64,000 nucleotides of DNA from Coix lacryma-jobi var. lacryma-jobi (lineage: Eukaryota > Streptophyta > Magnoliopsida > Poales > Poaceae): assembly GCA_009763385.1 (NCBI GenBank), contig CM019822.1:12758700-12822699 (forward strand). The letters run 5' to 3'. Made by a program: the position numbers and the translations under genes. Every line of letters begins with the position of its first letter. The first letter of the stretch is position 1. Positions 8,382 through 21,069 of the stretch are shown piece after piece. Below the pieces are notes generated by a model that searched no databases, had not been told where the DNA came from, and saw only the letters and a list, made by a program, of their open reading frames with translations.

Positions 8382-11300
8382 TCACTGTCGTATGCCCGTG
8401 ATGCGGCTAAGATATTCTCGTAGTGGTAAAGGAATCATACACCGTCGTGAATTCCCATCGTATGCCAATAGGTTGATCAGAAAGTTCTTCCGTAGTCTTG
8501 GACCATCCTTTGCAAAAGACAAACATAAATAATAAGTTAGAATTACACACATATATATTACACACAAACATAAATAATAAGTTTTTTTTCTCACCATAGA
8601 GATTGGCATGAGTTGTCCATTATTCCACGCGGACATGAATTGCAGCACGATAAAGGCAGATAATTTCCTATAGCATAATAAATGGTCAACTAATTAACTC
8701 TTAATGGTCCATTTTATATATATCAAATAAAATGTGGTTTACCTATCTTCTGTGCTTGGAATGCCACTTGGGAGTATATGTTTCCAATAAAAGATATCAA
8801 CAGGACGTACATGAGATTGTATTAAAGTTGCACGTCTATAATTGTTGGAAATATCAATAATTTTGTGCACATAGTGCTTGTATGGCAGATCTTTACACCA
8901 ATCAGGAACAGGAGTAGGATCAAGCACAGTGAGAGTTTTTTTCTCACGGTCGAGCACAAATAGGTAAAAACTAACTCCTTTTACCCATGGCATAAGAAGC
9001 TACAAAATGATAGGAATTAGAAAATCAAAAAAGAGCTCAAAATAATCATAGAGATATATCCTTACATATCTGCAACGTGAAGCATCATATTTCATATACG
9101 GCCAAGTTTCTAATGATTTAACCAACTCTTGGACATCAAGCTTCTCAGGTGCAGACGTAGTCTACAAAAAACAAAAATGTTTAGAAACATGCAAGTGAAT
9201 GACAAGTGGGACATCTTCATGTATTAGCAGGCACACAATTGGGGGCCTTAGATTTTGTCTGATTGAAGTGAAGAAGAAAGCTCTCTGGAGACCTCATGGG
9301 TGGTTCTGGAGGTGATGGGAAAGCTTGGTTTATTAGTCTGCCTACTTGCTTAGTTTGGGAGATGGGAGGGAGCTTGAAAACTAAAGTTTTTTTTTGTCTT
9401 GTTAGTTATTTTGCTTGGTAACCCTGGTGCGAGGTGTTCTGAGTTTGGTGAGCTTCCAAAACTTTCTGGGTGGGTGAGACCTACCTGTATCTGAGACTCC
9501 CATATATGGATCCTGTAAACAGAATGTTTGATGTCTTCGCTAATGCTAAAACAAGGGTGATGCTTTTAACTCTAAAATATAAATAAAAATAAAGTAGCCT
9601 GGACAAATCAAAATCGGAGCAAGGGTGGAGACCAATGTTTCTCGTGTCCTATTGAGACTGATAATAGTTGAAATATGTCCAGATCTGATCCAAATATTTT
9701 TCAAACTAAGAAAATAATGTAGAAGCAGTCTTGTATAATTTCAGGTAATTTTAATCACTAATTTGATTGGTAACACTAAACATCTCATGGATGCGAAGAA
9801 CTCACCCCCTAAATGAAAGATGATCGAAAGTTTAAAGACTTCTGTGGCTACGGGCATATGCTAGTATATATAATATGAAAATACTTTACTCACACAGAAT
9901 CTTAGGTCCATGTAATGCTTTGAAACCATCGCCTTAGCACTTGTCAATCTTTTATTCTCACTGTATGCAAGAAGTCGCACACCCATGTTGAAACATTCTT
10001 TGGGCATCGGTTGATTCATCCTTAGTGATTCTTGGAGTTGACGAACAGTTAAGGAAATATTGTAAGGTTGGAAGCTTCGTACCCAACTGGTCCTACAAGA
10101 TAATAAGTTATGACCCTGAATATGATCATTTGAATAATATATACTACTGTTGAAAAAATAAATCATAAAAAACTTACTCTAATATCTCAGCATCATCAAT
10201 TGTCATGACATAGTCACACAACATGTCTATCAAATCGTCCTTGGTCACTGGCATGTCAAACGTGGAAAGTCCACACAATAAAAATGGGTCCATAGCTCCA
10301 TCAGGAGAGCATGTTGCAGAAGTTTGATGACACTTTTTCCTCTTGCATGGACTATTAGGACTTTGTAGTATTTCAATATCAGAAGGACTTCCAATCGCTT
10401 CATCGTCAACTTCGACTAACAAACATCCCTTTCTCTTGTTTAACTCTGACGATAGTAAAATAGCAGCCAACTTTATCCTGAATTGTGTCATATCTTCCTA
10501 CAAAATATGATGCTTATAATATTAGGACACATATCATTAAACACACATGTAACAACCTACGGTAACCTTGTGTGATATACCTGAGTTATGTTGTTAGACA
10601 AACCTTTCCCAGTCCAGTACTCAACATATTTCAATAAAAAAAGACCGCATGAACAACTGTGGCATAAAAAAGAACATCACACACATATATCCAATCCAAT
10701 AAATACATTATATATTAAATACAATATTTGGCACAAACCTGTCTGTCTGCATTTTCTGCTCGAAAGATATCTCTATAACTGGCCAAGAAGAAACCTGGAT
10801 GTTTGGCCACTTGTGATCTTTAAGATTCTTGTGCGTTGATACAATGTCTATCTGTTTCTGTATTCCCTTGATCTGAAGACAGACATAGCATTATCTTTAG
10901 TTTCACAAAACATTAGGAATAAATAATTAACACTTCGTATAGCAATAAAATATACTCACAGTAAGAGTTAGGTCTTGACGACCAAATGTATTGCCTATTG
11001 AATCAAGAACTTGTATCTCGTACTCTTTGGCATTAACCACGGCAAGATACCAGTGGGTGTTTTCAATGTTTATTGGAATAAACACCTAATTAAGGATTGT
11101 ACATGTTGCATCAGATATAATATTATTTTGTATACAACATAAATCATAATATAAATTGATTTTTACCATGTCATGGTCCAGGTATGATAAAACCCTTTGC
11201 TCAATGGTTTTAATTCCATTCTCGTCATGTGTGGGATACAGGTCATCCATTTTAATTCTATCATCACCATCCCTCTTGAGGATACTGGAGATAAGAGAAT

Positions 11301-11912
11301 TCTCGAGAAGGACCTTACCACAAGCCCTCAACTTCAGATGATCTTGAGCCCTTAATAAGGTAATGTATGCATTTATGACCTGCACAAGTAAGGTAATAGG
11401 AACCGTGAATATTTGGGAACAAATAGTTCATATGTTAGAAGTAATGCTATGAACTGGTCATTTAAAAAAAAAAAAATGCTATGACCTGATCATTTAAAAA
11501 TGCATTTGGCTGGAAAAGGCACTCCATGTTCCTCCTGTCTATGAAAGCATCATCAATGAGCACAACTTGTTCCTTTCCAGGTTTACAAGGGATTTTTTTA
11601 ATAGTCTCAATAATGTCAAGATCAGCCTGGTTGCAAACAAAATCTGTAAAAAAAAGTTGTGTAAGGAAGATGACAAATGTAGAAGATGACAAAATTGGAA
11701 AACAACATGTAAAAAAGTCCAGTACCTTCCGGGACAGCCACAATTGACACTGATTTTTCAGATTCGCTATCCAGTGATGTCTCTTCAGATTCACATAATG
11801 GAAATCCATTATCTTTTTTTGTATTATTAAGCATCTCTTCTTGGACACCTTGGTTACCATTGTGGCTTTTTTTCCTCTTCTTCTCTTTTGCAGAATTCTG
11901 GCCATAAAGCAC
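8382..11912 (-). CDS. Ulp1/C48 SUMO-protease-like protein, two domains, spliced
   Basis: Twelve exons can be read on the minus strand, all with GT donor and AG acceptor: about 11912-11726, 11643-11485, 11379-11167, 11085-10959, 10872-10739, 10656-10581, 10497-10178, 10092-9894, 9161-9066, 8999-8743, 8667-8595, 8507-8382. Domain 1 has the entry segment MECLFQPNAFLNDQ, catalytic His in NTHWYLAVVN, Asp in IQVLDSIG, Gln in EQKMQTD and Cys in SCSCGLFLLKY, the last made by joining exons 5 and 6. Domain 2 (exons 9-12) keeps the fold segments FYLFVLDREKKTLTVLDP and FMSAWNNGQ but lacks the His and Cys. The first exon is Lys/Glu rich; the true start codon is not resolved and more 5' exons may exist. 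Ulp1 enzymes remove SUMO or related modifiers. It ends about 250 bp from the Helitron 3' end. Function is inferred from catalytic residues only. Confidence 0.8.
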
Positions 11913-11939
11913 AGAAGTAGATTAATCATCAATACTTAC

Positions 11940-13360
11940 ATACTGCTGAGGTCTCAACAGGTCAAGAAGATAAGGAAATAATATTTATTAACTGAAGCAA
12001 AGTTATTGAATTTTGACTTATTGAGAGATATAGAAATCTCTGCAGGTGATAATTTGTGATATATGTTATCTTCCACTTTTCATGTTTTATGTCACTTAAT
12101 TTCTTTCATACCTACTGCAATTTTAGGGTCTGCTTAGCTTTACTTCTATTAAATGTAGGTGCTTTTGATGTTTGTGGCTACTGAGTATGAGAACACATTG
12201 GCTGTTGATGGTTATCATTAAGGACAGAAAAATACTAAACAAGTTGAAAACAATGATATGCAAGAAATCTCTGCTGCCTAAATTTCAGTTTTGCATTTAT
12301 AAATCAATTCTGCCTGCAGCCAATATTCAGCTTCCCTAATTTCTTAAATACATTAGTCATTTTTCCTAGTTTGAGAACATCTGAAATTATGGACGTGGAT
12401 AGAAAAGAATTTACATTTTTCAGGTGGTGTGATTTGAGAACATCTGAAATTATGGACGTGGATAGAAAAGACTTTCCATTTTTCAGGTGGTGATTTGAGA
12501 ACATCTGAAATTATGGACGTGGATAGAAAAGACTTTCCATTTTTCAGTGTCAAGTGTACATAACAAGTACTTGGAGGAACATATCTAATATGAAATTGAC
12601 CTTAGCATATCGCAATAGAGAAAGGAAATAAGTATTACTTTTAGCTTCTGTCCATCTAACTAAATTTAGTAGTCATGTACCTTAAAGGAGATCAAGAATA
12701 ATATGCAGCTGTTAACATAAACACATAGGGGTTTCAGTGTTTTTAAATCAAATTAATTTGTATGAATTTTTGTCATATTATCTGCAAATAATTTTATTTG
12801 TTATAGTGACCGAATAATGAAACCATGTGTTTAAACAATATTATCTACCAAGACATGGGTGAGTTTTTTAGTTTACTTTCAAAACATAAAATAGAACTGC
12901 ATTGAGTTTATCATTATTGCACACAATATATAGGCTACTTTGCACCCTCAACTCACTGATAAGTACAGCAGAACCCAATTTGCATCAATCTGTTAATTTC
13001 TCAGTACTGTATGTGTGTAACCTGCTACTCTTTATGATAAAATAATGCAGCTGGAATCATACAAGCATGAGCACTATGCATTGTATGAGTAGCTTAGAGA
13101 TCACATTTTTTTACACTACACATAGGTTGTAGTCATTTCATCGTGCATTCAGCATTATAAATCTGCATTTCTTGTGGCAATGTGCTCCTGATCTTCTAGA
13201 AATATTATGCCATTTATGAAAGGCGAGCCAGTGAATTTTCATCTTTTTAGATAGGGATTGCTATATTGATTACACAATTCTCATTTTGGTGTTTGCGTAT
13301 TGATAAGTTACCTAAATTTGATGCTTTTTGGCCTTAACAAATAGACCAATAATAGTGCTA
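11940..13360. other. AT-rich Helitron interior upstream of Ulp1 gene
   Basis: Apart from a 60-bp tandem repeat (12373-12547) I see no gene or transposon end. It may hold the first intron or the promoter of the Ulp1 gene. Confidence 0.5.
12373..12547. repeat. three tandem copies of a 61-63 bp unit
   Basis: Units start with GAGAACATCTGAAATTATGG at 12373, 12436 and 12497. Copies 2 and 3 are nearly identical; copy 1 differs at three or four positions. Confidence 0.92.
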
Positions 13361-13367
13361 CAAAATT

Positions 13368-14270
13368 GTGAGTAGGCTGCAAGAGGAGGGCAAACTAAAC
13401 TGCAGGTTGAGGAGGCAACCTTGCTATCCGAGGAGGCAGAACTTCATCTGGACCAAGCACCAGCGGCTGCGAGGCCTCTGCGGCTTCCACCCATCACCTT
13501 CCTTGCTACGCCGAACGGTCACCTCCCGGGAGCAGAAGTCCGTGAGCACGTGGCCACCGCGGCCGCGCCGACGGGCGACCCAACATTCGACTGTTGCTGC
13601 TTGGATCGCCTCGTCGTCCATGGTGCGTTGCTGCAATTCCGCAGGTGGCTGCAGTCAGACGTGCGCAGGTCACCCCGCAGCGTCCAGCTCCTTGCAACTG
13701 AGAGATTGCAACTGAGAGGAGGAGCTGATGTGGCTAGGTAGCGGTGGAAGCCATAAATGAGGTGGGAGGGGCAATGTGGGTGACCAAGGGGTCAGGAAAG
13801 CAGAACGCCTCAACCAGCTCGGGAGCTTATGAATAGTCCCGAAGGGCCCATCCGCCCAGCCAAATCGTTCCTCATCGCCTTGGATAACGCACCGCGCGTG
13901 CTCCTCGTCGCCTCGGCGAACGCCTGCGGAACACTGTGGATACTTGCATCTATTGGCGGCGCTGGCAGCCAGCCTCAATACCAAGAACGGAGTGCCGTAG
14001 TGGAGGTGGTTGGGGATACGCATCTATTGGCGACGGTGGCGGAGAGCTCGGGAGTCCACTTCTCGGAAGGGAAGATGGCGACGACCCCAACGCCTGGAGA
14101 GGGCAGCAGTGCATTAGGGAGGGCCTCGGGAAGGGAAAGGGCTACGAGCCCAACACAGGGAGGGGGAGTTCAGATTGACTACTCATGGAGCGAGATTAGA
14201 TTTGCCCACATCACTCGGGAAGAAAAGAGAGCAGCTGAGACATGTGACGTCTGCAGCCGTAGCAGATAGC
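13368..14270. other. GC-rich block, gene-like but not recognised
   Basis: This block has clearly higher GC and CpG than its surroundings and long open frames on both strands, as grass first exons and promoters do. I recognise no domain. It may be the 5' end or promoter of the minus-strand Ulp1 gene, or a captured host gene fragment, as Helitrons often carry. Confidence 0.4.
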
Positions 14271-14497
14271 AAAAGAAAGATATTTTGAGAGATTTGCATC
14301 TAAAAAATTAGTTTATTAGAACATGTACGTATATAAGTAATATATAGTAAATAGTAAATGATTCTTGATTTGATTGACTGACCACCCATCACATAGCTGG
14401 TTCCAATTTGAGCAATCCAGTCAGGGGCGGTGAGGCCCCCGGGTTCCTTAGCCGTGGACTCGTGGTAGTGGAACAGGCTGTTAAGTTCCCACCCTAA

Positions 14498-14922
14498 GGT
14501 GCTGTTTGGTTGGGGAAATTATGAGCGTTAACGGATCACAGCGGCAACCTACCTTTAAACGTGTTTGTATTAGAGCCCAGTAATCCATTTACACGGTATC
14601 GGTTACAGGCCAATACAAATACGATACGGCTCCCCTTCGACTGGTAACAGAAAACGATTCGGAAATAACAAAAACGAAGACGGCTCGTCGTCCTCCTCCC
14701 GACGAACAACAGGCCACTCCGCCACCTTCGCAGACGCGCGCCGACAAGAGGACTCGCAACTACTTCAACTCGACGCAAGTACGACTCTCAAACGATGGCT
14801 TGATCTTCTCGCTTGTTAGCGATATGAACCAAACTGAAGCCGTAATCGCATACATGATTTCCGATGACAGCGTTATCTGTTACCATTGACGTTTGCGTCC
14901 TCATTCCCAACCAAACAGCACC
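14498..14922. mobile_element. PIF/Harbinger (Tourist-like) MITE
   Basis: The termini GGTGCTGTTTGGTTGGG and CCCAACCAAACAGCACC are perfect 17-bp inverted repeats, flanked by TAA on both sides (14495-14497 and 14923-14925). A 3-bp TWA target duplication with this TIR is typical of Tourist-like MITEs. Length 425 bp, no coding capacity. Confidence 0.92.
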
Positions 14923-14925
14923 TAA

Positions 14926-15580
14926 TTTTTTTTTACCCATCATATTAATATTTAGACAAAATACTAAACTTAGACTAAAAAATAACTAATTTACATAGAT
15001 AACGTGTAATTTGCGAGAGGATTTTTTTCAGCCTAATAAATTTATGTTTTGATAATATTGTGCTACAGTAGATATATGTTAATGATAGATTAATTATAAC
15101 CTTAATAAATTCGTCTCACGATTGGAGTGAAATATGTAGTTTGTTTTATATTAGTTTATTTTATATACTAAATGAGTGCTGAAACATTTGATGTGATACC
15201 TAAAAACTTTTTATGCTCCAACAAATAAGGCCAAACCTTGTTTAGTTGCTTCCAAAAAAATGACCTATCATATCAAATATTAAGGACACATGCATGAAAT
15301 ATTAAATATAGACTAATTATAAAACTAATTTGTCAGCCAGAATCTAATTCGCGAGACGAATATATTGAGGCTAATTAGTCCATGATTTGATAATGTGAAG
15401 TAAACATGTACTAATTACATATTAATTAGGCTTAATAGTTTTAATCTCGTTAAGTACTGTGTGACGGTATAATTAGTTTTATAATTAAAATATTTTAAAT
15501 AGACTAAATTAGTGTCGTAAACTTCGACGTGACACTTTAAAAAAATGCAAAATTTTGCAACTGCTATACAAGGCTTGTAC
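14926..15580. mobile_element. degraded MITE-like sequences
   Basis: AT-rich sequence contains phrases common in grass MITEs, such as AATTCGTCTCACGATT near 15108 and TTCGCGAGACGAATATATTG near 15350. A weak TIR pair runs from CCTTGTTTAGTTGC (about 15236) to GCAACTGCTATACAAGG (about 15557-15573). Probably two overlapping old insertions; ends not reliable. Confidence 0.45.
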
Positions 15581-15639
15581 ATGTGCATATACTCCGTACC
15601 AGACGACCAAAGAAATTGTAAATAAATAGACAATCAGGC

Positions 15640-16692
15640 CTTCAACGGTGCTGCAGAAACCTGATAAGAGACGGAGCGCTGGGCTCCACGGCCAAGGAAA
15701 TATTCAGTTTTTTTTTGCGATTCTAGCAATCAGGTCGATCGATGGATTTTTTTTACTTTGACCATGGTTACTATTACTCCGCATTAATCGGCGTCATTTA
15801 AGACCACGGTAGCACCTCGCCCTAGGCGCTCGGCCGGGGAAACTATCTGGAGAGTCCGATCCTGCCTATGCCTAGGATCTCTGCAAATCTTCTCCAAATC
15901 TATCTACTCGAGTGCTCTCTTCCCTCCCGAGTACGCTGTTGCGCTGCAGGCTTCCGCTTCCCGAATCCCTCCTCCCTGCTCCGCGTTGGGCTCGTCGCGC
16001 TCTTCCCTTCCCGAGCGATGCCACAAGATCCATGAGAGGCAAATCGGAGATACTCCGTATGTCTTGGCTCGACGCTGCTAGCCTCTTCCCCTTCTGCAAA
16101 TCCTGCTTTCTCCTGCAAATCGTGTCTTCCCGAGCACACCTGCTGGGCTGCTGGCGCCCTCCTCTCTCCTCTTCCTCACTCTCTCTTTCTTTCAATTCAC
16201 GCGCCATCTTCCTCACTCTTTCAATTCACGCGCCAAATTTTCTTGCTCTTGTTCGCGCCTTCAAAACATGTTCATTTGTCATCGGTCCTCCTCTATTTAT
16301 ATATGTCGGTCTCGTTGACAAAGGCCTCAAGCCTACCTGCAGTTTGGGCTAAAGGTGCCTTCTGAAAAAACCAGTCTTGGCATCTCCTGTTCTGTTCATA
16401 CTATATATGTTGTTATACTCTGATATCCTTTTGTTTTGTTCATAAATCCCCTGTTTTGTTCATAATATGTTATTGTATTCTGATATGCATGATACATGTT
16501 TTAGATCATATTATTTTTTCTGAGAAAGAATCGTGAATCTGTAAACTTTGTACTCCATTTTTGTTATTATACTCTGATATGCAATCACATGGTTTTTTCT
16601 AGGGAGAACATATAGTACTTAAACAGTTACATAAAGTTGATATATCTTTTTGTTCACATGCTCAATTATTCTTTTAGTACAGACAGTACAAG
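15640..16692 (+). promoter_or_regulatory. putative promoter and leader of RPA-like gene
   Basis: A moderately GC-rich, pyrimidine-rich block (15820-16330) precedes the RPA-like start at 16693. TTTATATATG near 16295 could be a TATA box, with an AT-rich leader or intron behind it. No open frame here is convincing. Confidence 0.35.
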
Positions 16693-17988
16693 ATGGTTGG
16701 GTCGCTGAAGCGTAAGAGAGTTGAAGCGCCACGCATCCCGACTTTCGAGGACGTGCATCCTTATACCGATTCGACTTTATGTGTCCGAGTGTTCCACAAA
16801 TTCCACGTGGAGAGGTTTGCCCCGGGCAGAAAGAGGCTTTACATGGTGTTATTGGATGAGAAGGTAATACATGTCTACTCCTTTAGTTTCAGCTACACTA
16901 AATAATATTTAAATTAACCTTGGATCATCACCAGCCATTTACTTTTTTTTTGCAACAGGCTAAAAAAATGGTTGCAGTGATATTGATCGTGAAGTGGATC
17001 GCCTCGAGCCTTTACTTGTAGAGGGTCGAGTATATTTTGTGGACGATGTCTGCAGAACCAACGATGAGATCGCAAGAGTACAAGTGGGCAGATAATGATG
17101 TCGTGTGTCATTTTACCTCAGTGACAACAGTTAATGAGGTCCTCAACATGGACGAGAAGCAAATCCCATTGTTCCCACCTTTTATGCGTTTTAACAATGT
17201 ATGGGAGTTCTATATGGATAATGATACATATGTTGGTAAGTGCTCCAATTTCATTTTGTATAGTCTGTAAATGTTCTTTTTCTAACCAAATATTTATTAA
17301 TAAATATACTATCCAAATGTTAGATATTATTGGTATGCCGTTCATGGTTAGTTCATTTGCACAAACTGACGGTGCCTATAATCGAAAGATCCCAACTATA
17401 CATATGGTTCTACTGGATGCCACGTATGTATATATATATATATCATGGATTTTATTTTTTAGTGTTTAAAAATAATTTAAATTTCTTATGTTTTCTTGTA
17501 ATCTTAATTGAATTTTTGTAGCCATAATATTTGTAAGATAAGTGTGTTGGACAAGTTAGTGACGGATAATCTAATGAAATGGAGAAAGCTAGAAGAAGAT
17601 CGTGAGATTGTTGTGTTGACAATGTTACGTGGAAATAGTGATGGTAAGTATACCATGCTGGTTATGTAATTATTGATAGTATTTATTAGGGTGCTCTTGT
17701 CTATGAAAAACTAATGCCACTGCCATTATTCTTTTTAAATTGGATTAGAGAGTCGACTCTTCACTACGGAATTTAGTAGGATACATTTTCTCCAAATATT
17801 GCAGCTGCCGCATGAAGCCCTGAGCAGGTAATTATAACTTTTATTTATTGGGAGTTATATTATTGTTTCATTTATATCATCTACTAATTACTTGTTAATT
17901 GTTTCTATTTTATTATAGGATTAATGGAGAACCAGAGATCCATTCGCCTGATCGCTGCAGGTTTGGCTGCCGCTGTTGCCATTTCTAG
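16693..17988 (+). pseudogene. RPA1-like single-strand DNA-binding protein (DUF223/OB fold)
   Basis: The first exon (16693-16863) begins with a Lys/Arg patch and then IPTFEDVHPYTDSTLCVRVF, the start of the first OB fold in plant RPA70-like proteins, ending at a GT donor. Later exons carry LLVEGRVYFVDD, ADNDVVCHFTSVTTV, PLFPPFMRFNNV and TYVDIIGMPF, which follow the order of the DUF223 family. The end is a Cys-rich tail before TAG at 17988. In exon 2 the frame shifts by one base near 17060-17090, so this copy is broken unless that is a sequence error. Plant Helitrons often encode such RPA-like proteins, thought to bind single-strand intermediates. It lies tail to tail with the helicase gene. Confidence 0.75.
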
Positions 17989-18035
17989 AAGCTGCTGCAA
18001 CCTGCAGGCAGGACTCCACGAATCAAACAAAAATG

Positions 18036-18245
18036 AAGAATGTAGTCATGGAAAAGCCGAGTCTTAGTTGGAACAGTCTTTTGCTATGGGGAAAAGCCGA
18101 GTCTTAGTTGGAACTGTCTTTTGGCTCATTTTGTTTTGAATAGTGCTGTAGCTTTTGCCTAAGTTGGCGTGTAATGGTGCTGTAGCTTTTGCCTAAGTTG
18201 GTTGTGTAATGGTGCTGTAGCATTGCCTAAGTTGGTGTGTAATGG
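18036..18245. repeat. two short tandem repeat sets
   Basis: GGAAAAGCCGAGTCTTAGTT is repeated twice about 45 bp apart. Then GTGCTGTAGCTTTTGCCTAA and a close variant occur three times with a period of about 38-39 bp. Both sit just after the RPA-like stop, probably in its 3' untranslated region. Confidence 0.85.
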
Positions 18246-18249
18246 TTCT

Positions 18250-18832
18250 TCTTTATGTATCATCAAATGGATTTTAGTTGTCCTAAATACTTCTACTCTG
18301 TGTTTATTTCTCTTATCCCAATTACTACTACTACTGACCAAGAGACCATTGAGACCTCTGTAAAATCACTAAACCAATCTGTGAATCCATCATCCTTCAC
18401 TTGAGTTGTTGAATTTTACTAATCTCTAAATCGCTGTACGCATGAGATCTACTTAGTGAATACCTGATTTTTGTACCAAGATAGTTCCTGTCACTTGACC
18501 GGACTAAGAAAGAGTACCAAAGGCGGAATACTTTAGTAAAAACTAAAATAAATTATTCCGAATACTTCTTGATTGTTCATCTTTGACAATAGAATTTTCT
18601 ACTCGTACAAAAGTTCTAACAGAATCGTCGACAACGAAAAGCTCTGCAGGTTCGAATTTTTTTTTGGTTCTCTCAACTCGCGTGTCTCCGATAATCTGAA
18701 AAAAGCAGCCGTCTCTCAACGCCCTTCTGCCTTGCCTCACCTGACGTCCTGCCACCACCTTCCACTTATAATTGACATTGGAAGACAAAAGTATATATTA
18801 AATAAATTAATAAACGCAAGACACTACCTTAG
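18250..18832. other. spacer between convergent RPA and helicase genes
   Basis: No gene or repeat that I recognise; it should contain the 3' ends of both convergent transcripts. Confidence 0.5.
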
Positions 18833-21067
18833 TTATGGAGTCAACACCTCTTTATAGACGATATTTTTTGTGTATGTACTATCTCCTGTTGTGATTTTTT
18901 TCTTTTCTTTCTTCACATCCTTCTCAACAGCTGGAACAACCAAGATCTTGATATTTGATCTAGCTGTGGCTCTAGATAGCGCTACGTACAACTGGCCATG
19001 TGAGAACACTGGTTCAGGCAAGTACAATCCGACATTTGGGATGGTTTGGCCCTGCGCTTTGTTGACAGTCATGGCGAAGCTAAGTCGAATGGGAAACTGT
19101 TTTCTCTTAAAATGAAAAGGAAACATCTCGTCATCGGACGGACATAAAGGTATACGAGGCAAGAAAACACGCTTCCCCACATGTTGCCCCAAGACAATTT
19201 CTGCGTCGATTGTATTTTTTTGGAACCCACGTACGATCAACCTCGTGCCATTGCAAAGTCCATTTGCCGGGTCGTGTTTCTAAGCAATATGATCGGGCAA
19301 CCAACCTTCAGCTTTAACACGTGTGGAGGTAGACCATTTGGAGTCAAAGTGTTAAGGAACTCCGAAGGGTAGTAATTGTTCGGATCGTCTACCGCGCAGT
19401 CAAAGCTATGGTACACCATCTCGTCCCCTTGAAACCGACTTATCATCCTCATGTTAATCATATCCATAGAGTCATTCCGTGTAGACAATATCGCTCGTGA
19501 AGTGATGTAATTTCTATTTGTCATGTTCTCGTTGAGCCCTGGGAAGATGCAATCTATTAGAGCATCGAGATCACCATCCTCCCCGGTATGTGGCACACAT
19601 ATCCCATCAGGAAGACGAATGTCACCATCACCATTGGCCTCCACAGAGCCATCACCGACCCGTAAAAGGTATTTTGCAAACCACGGGTCACTTTTGCCCT
19701 CATGTTGCGCACCAGTTTGAGATGTCGCATGGAGTTCCAAAGGTATGACATCCGCAATGAGGCACCGACAATCTGAGCCCTTGACCCCCTTCGAACAACT
19801 GGGAGAACTTGCCTGAAATCTCCACCGAACACCACGGTCTTCCCCCCCGAACGGTATGTCAGGTTGGTCCATTATATCACGGAGGCTATTGTCTAGCGCT
19901 TCGACAGCCTGCCTCTTTGTCATGGAAGCCTCATCCCAAATAATAAGAGATGCAGCCCGAAGAAGCTTTGCAGTGCCACTTTGTTAGTGAAACTACAAAA
20001 GCCCCGTCGTCAATGGTAAGAGGAATCTTGAAGCGCGAGTGGGCAGTTCTGCCGCCAGGCATTATCGATGCTGCAAACCAGATGTAGCCGTTGCCACAGC
20101 AATCTTGTTGTGACTACGTATAGTTGCAAGAAGGGCCTTGTACAAATAAGTTTTACCCGTGCCACCAGGTCCATCGACGAAGAACAACCTCCCAAGTTTC
20201 ATATTAATAGCAGACATGACCTCGTCATAGGCAGCCCGCTGCTCCTCATTAAGGGTGTCAGAAAGAGCGACATCATCAATGCTAGCCTCGATGCTTGCCT
20301 CCTCAGAAATCTCTCTGGGAATATCATTGGAGGTGTCATATGTGTCATCAATATCAGGAAGTGAGAACGTCTTTATGTCTTTCTGCATTGACTGTAATAT
20401 TTTTCTAACATCTACAAGGACCTTTTGCTCCACCGCAAAGCTTGATTGATTATTGCGTCGATAGTCCTCTGACATTGCCTCCTTGTGTTTATCCCAGAGT
20501 TTGGACACATCACTCGGCTCACAGAATACCAATATTGTAGCAAACAGTCGTCGCAGTGCATATGGCATCATCCACTCGGTAGCTTCAACAAGGCTCTCGT
20601 CTAGTGTGTTGTCTGCTTCGATCAGGCCCCTTCTTTCTGCTGCTTCACGGAAGGTTGGAAGGGTCACTTCATCAACAGTCCTTAGATCATCAAAGGATGT
20701 AGCGCCGGCCACGTGGTTTAGAAGAACTCTAAGATAATAGCGTTCCCCTTCGGCTGGATTGGCAGAGACGATTCTTCCGACTTGTCCTTCCCTCTTTGTT
20801 GCCCTCTCATTCCATTCTTTGCCCATTGCAACCCATGTATAGAACTCAGGAAAATCTCGATACAAGATACCACGAGCTTTCTCATCACTCATGTTCTTTT
20901 CAAAATACGCTGTAAGCATTGACCTTTCAACAACACCTGGACGGTAGCACTCGTCGAACACCCTCGCGTTGGTGAAACGATACCATGTGCATGTCCGGAA
21001 GATGGAGTTGCAAGGATAGCACAGATGGGGATACCATGTGCGTTCTTTGGTCAAGTCGTTGATCAAG
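18833..21067 (-). pseudogene. Helitron PIF1-like helicase
   Basis: On the minus strand the segment around 20950-20800 (MLTAYFEKN..., ILYRDFPEFYTW) is the usual sequence between the Rep and helicase parts. GRIVSANPAEGERYYLR follows. Helicase motifs then run in order: Walker A GPGGTGKT near 20165, DEASM (Walker B) near 19930, GGDFRQVLPV near 19815, and near the end TVNKAQGQTIP and YVALSRAT (motifs V and VI, 19070-18965). The frame is interrupted near 20060-19925, near 19840 and near 19240 by small shifts. In an active element this is the C-terminal half of the Rep/helicase that unwinds DNA during rolling-circle transposition. Confidence 0.92.
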
Positions 21068-21069
21068 GT

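Noticed and set aside
9240..9850. Possible inserted element in the large Ulp1 intron
   Set aside because: Sequence differs in character from its flanks but no ends or coding motif were found.
13421..14269. Plus-strand open frames in the GC-rich block
   Set aside because: Both strands are open; no motif found, so recorded only as a GC-rich block.
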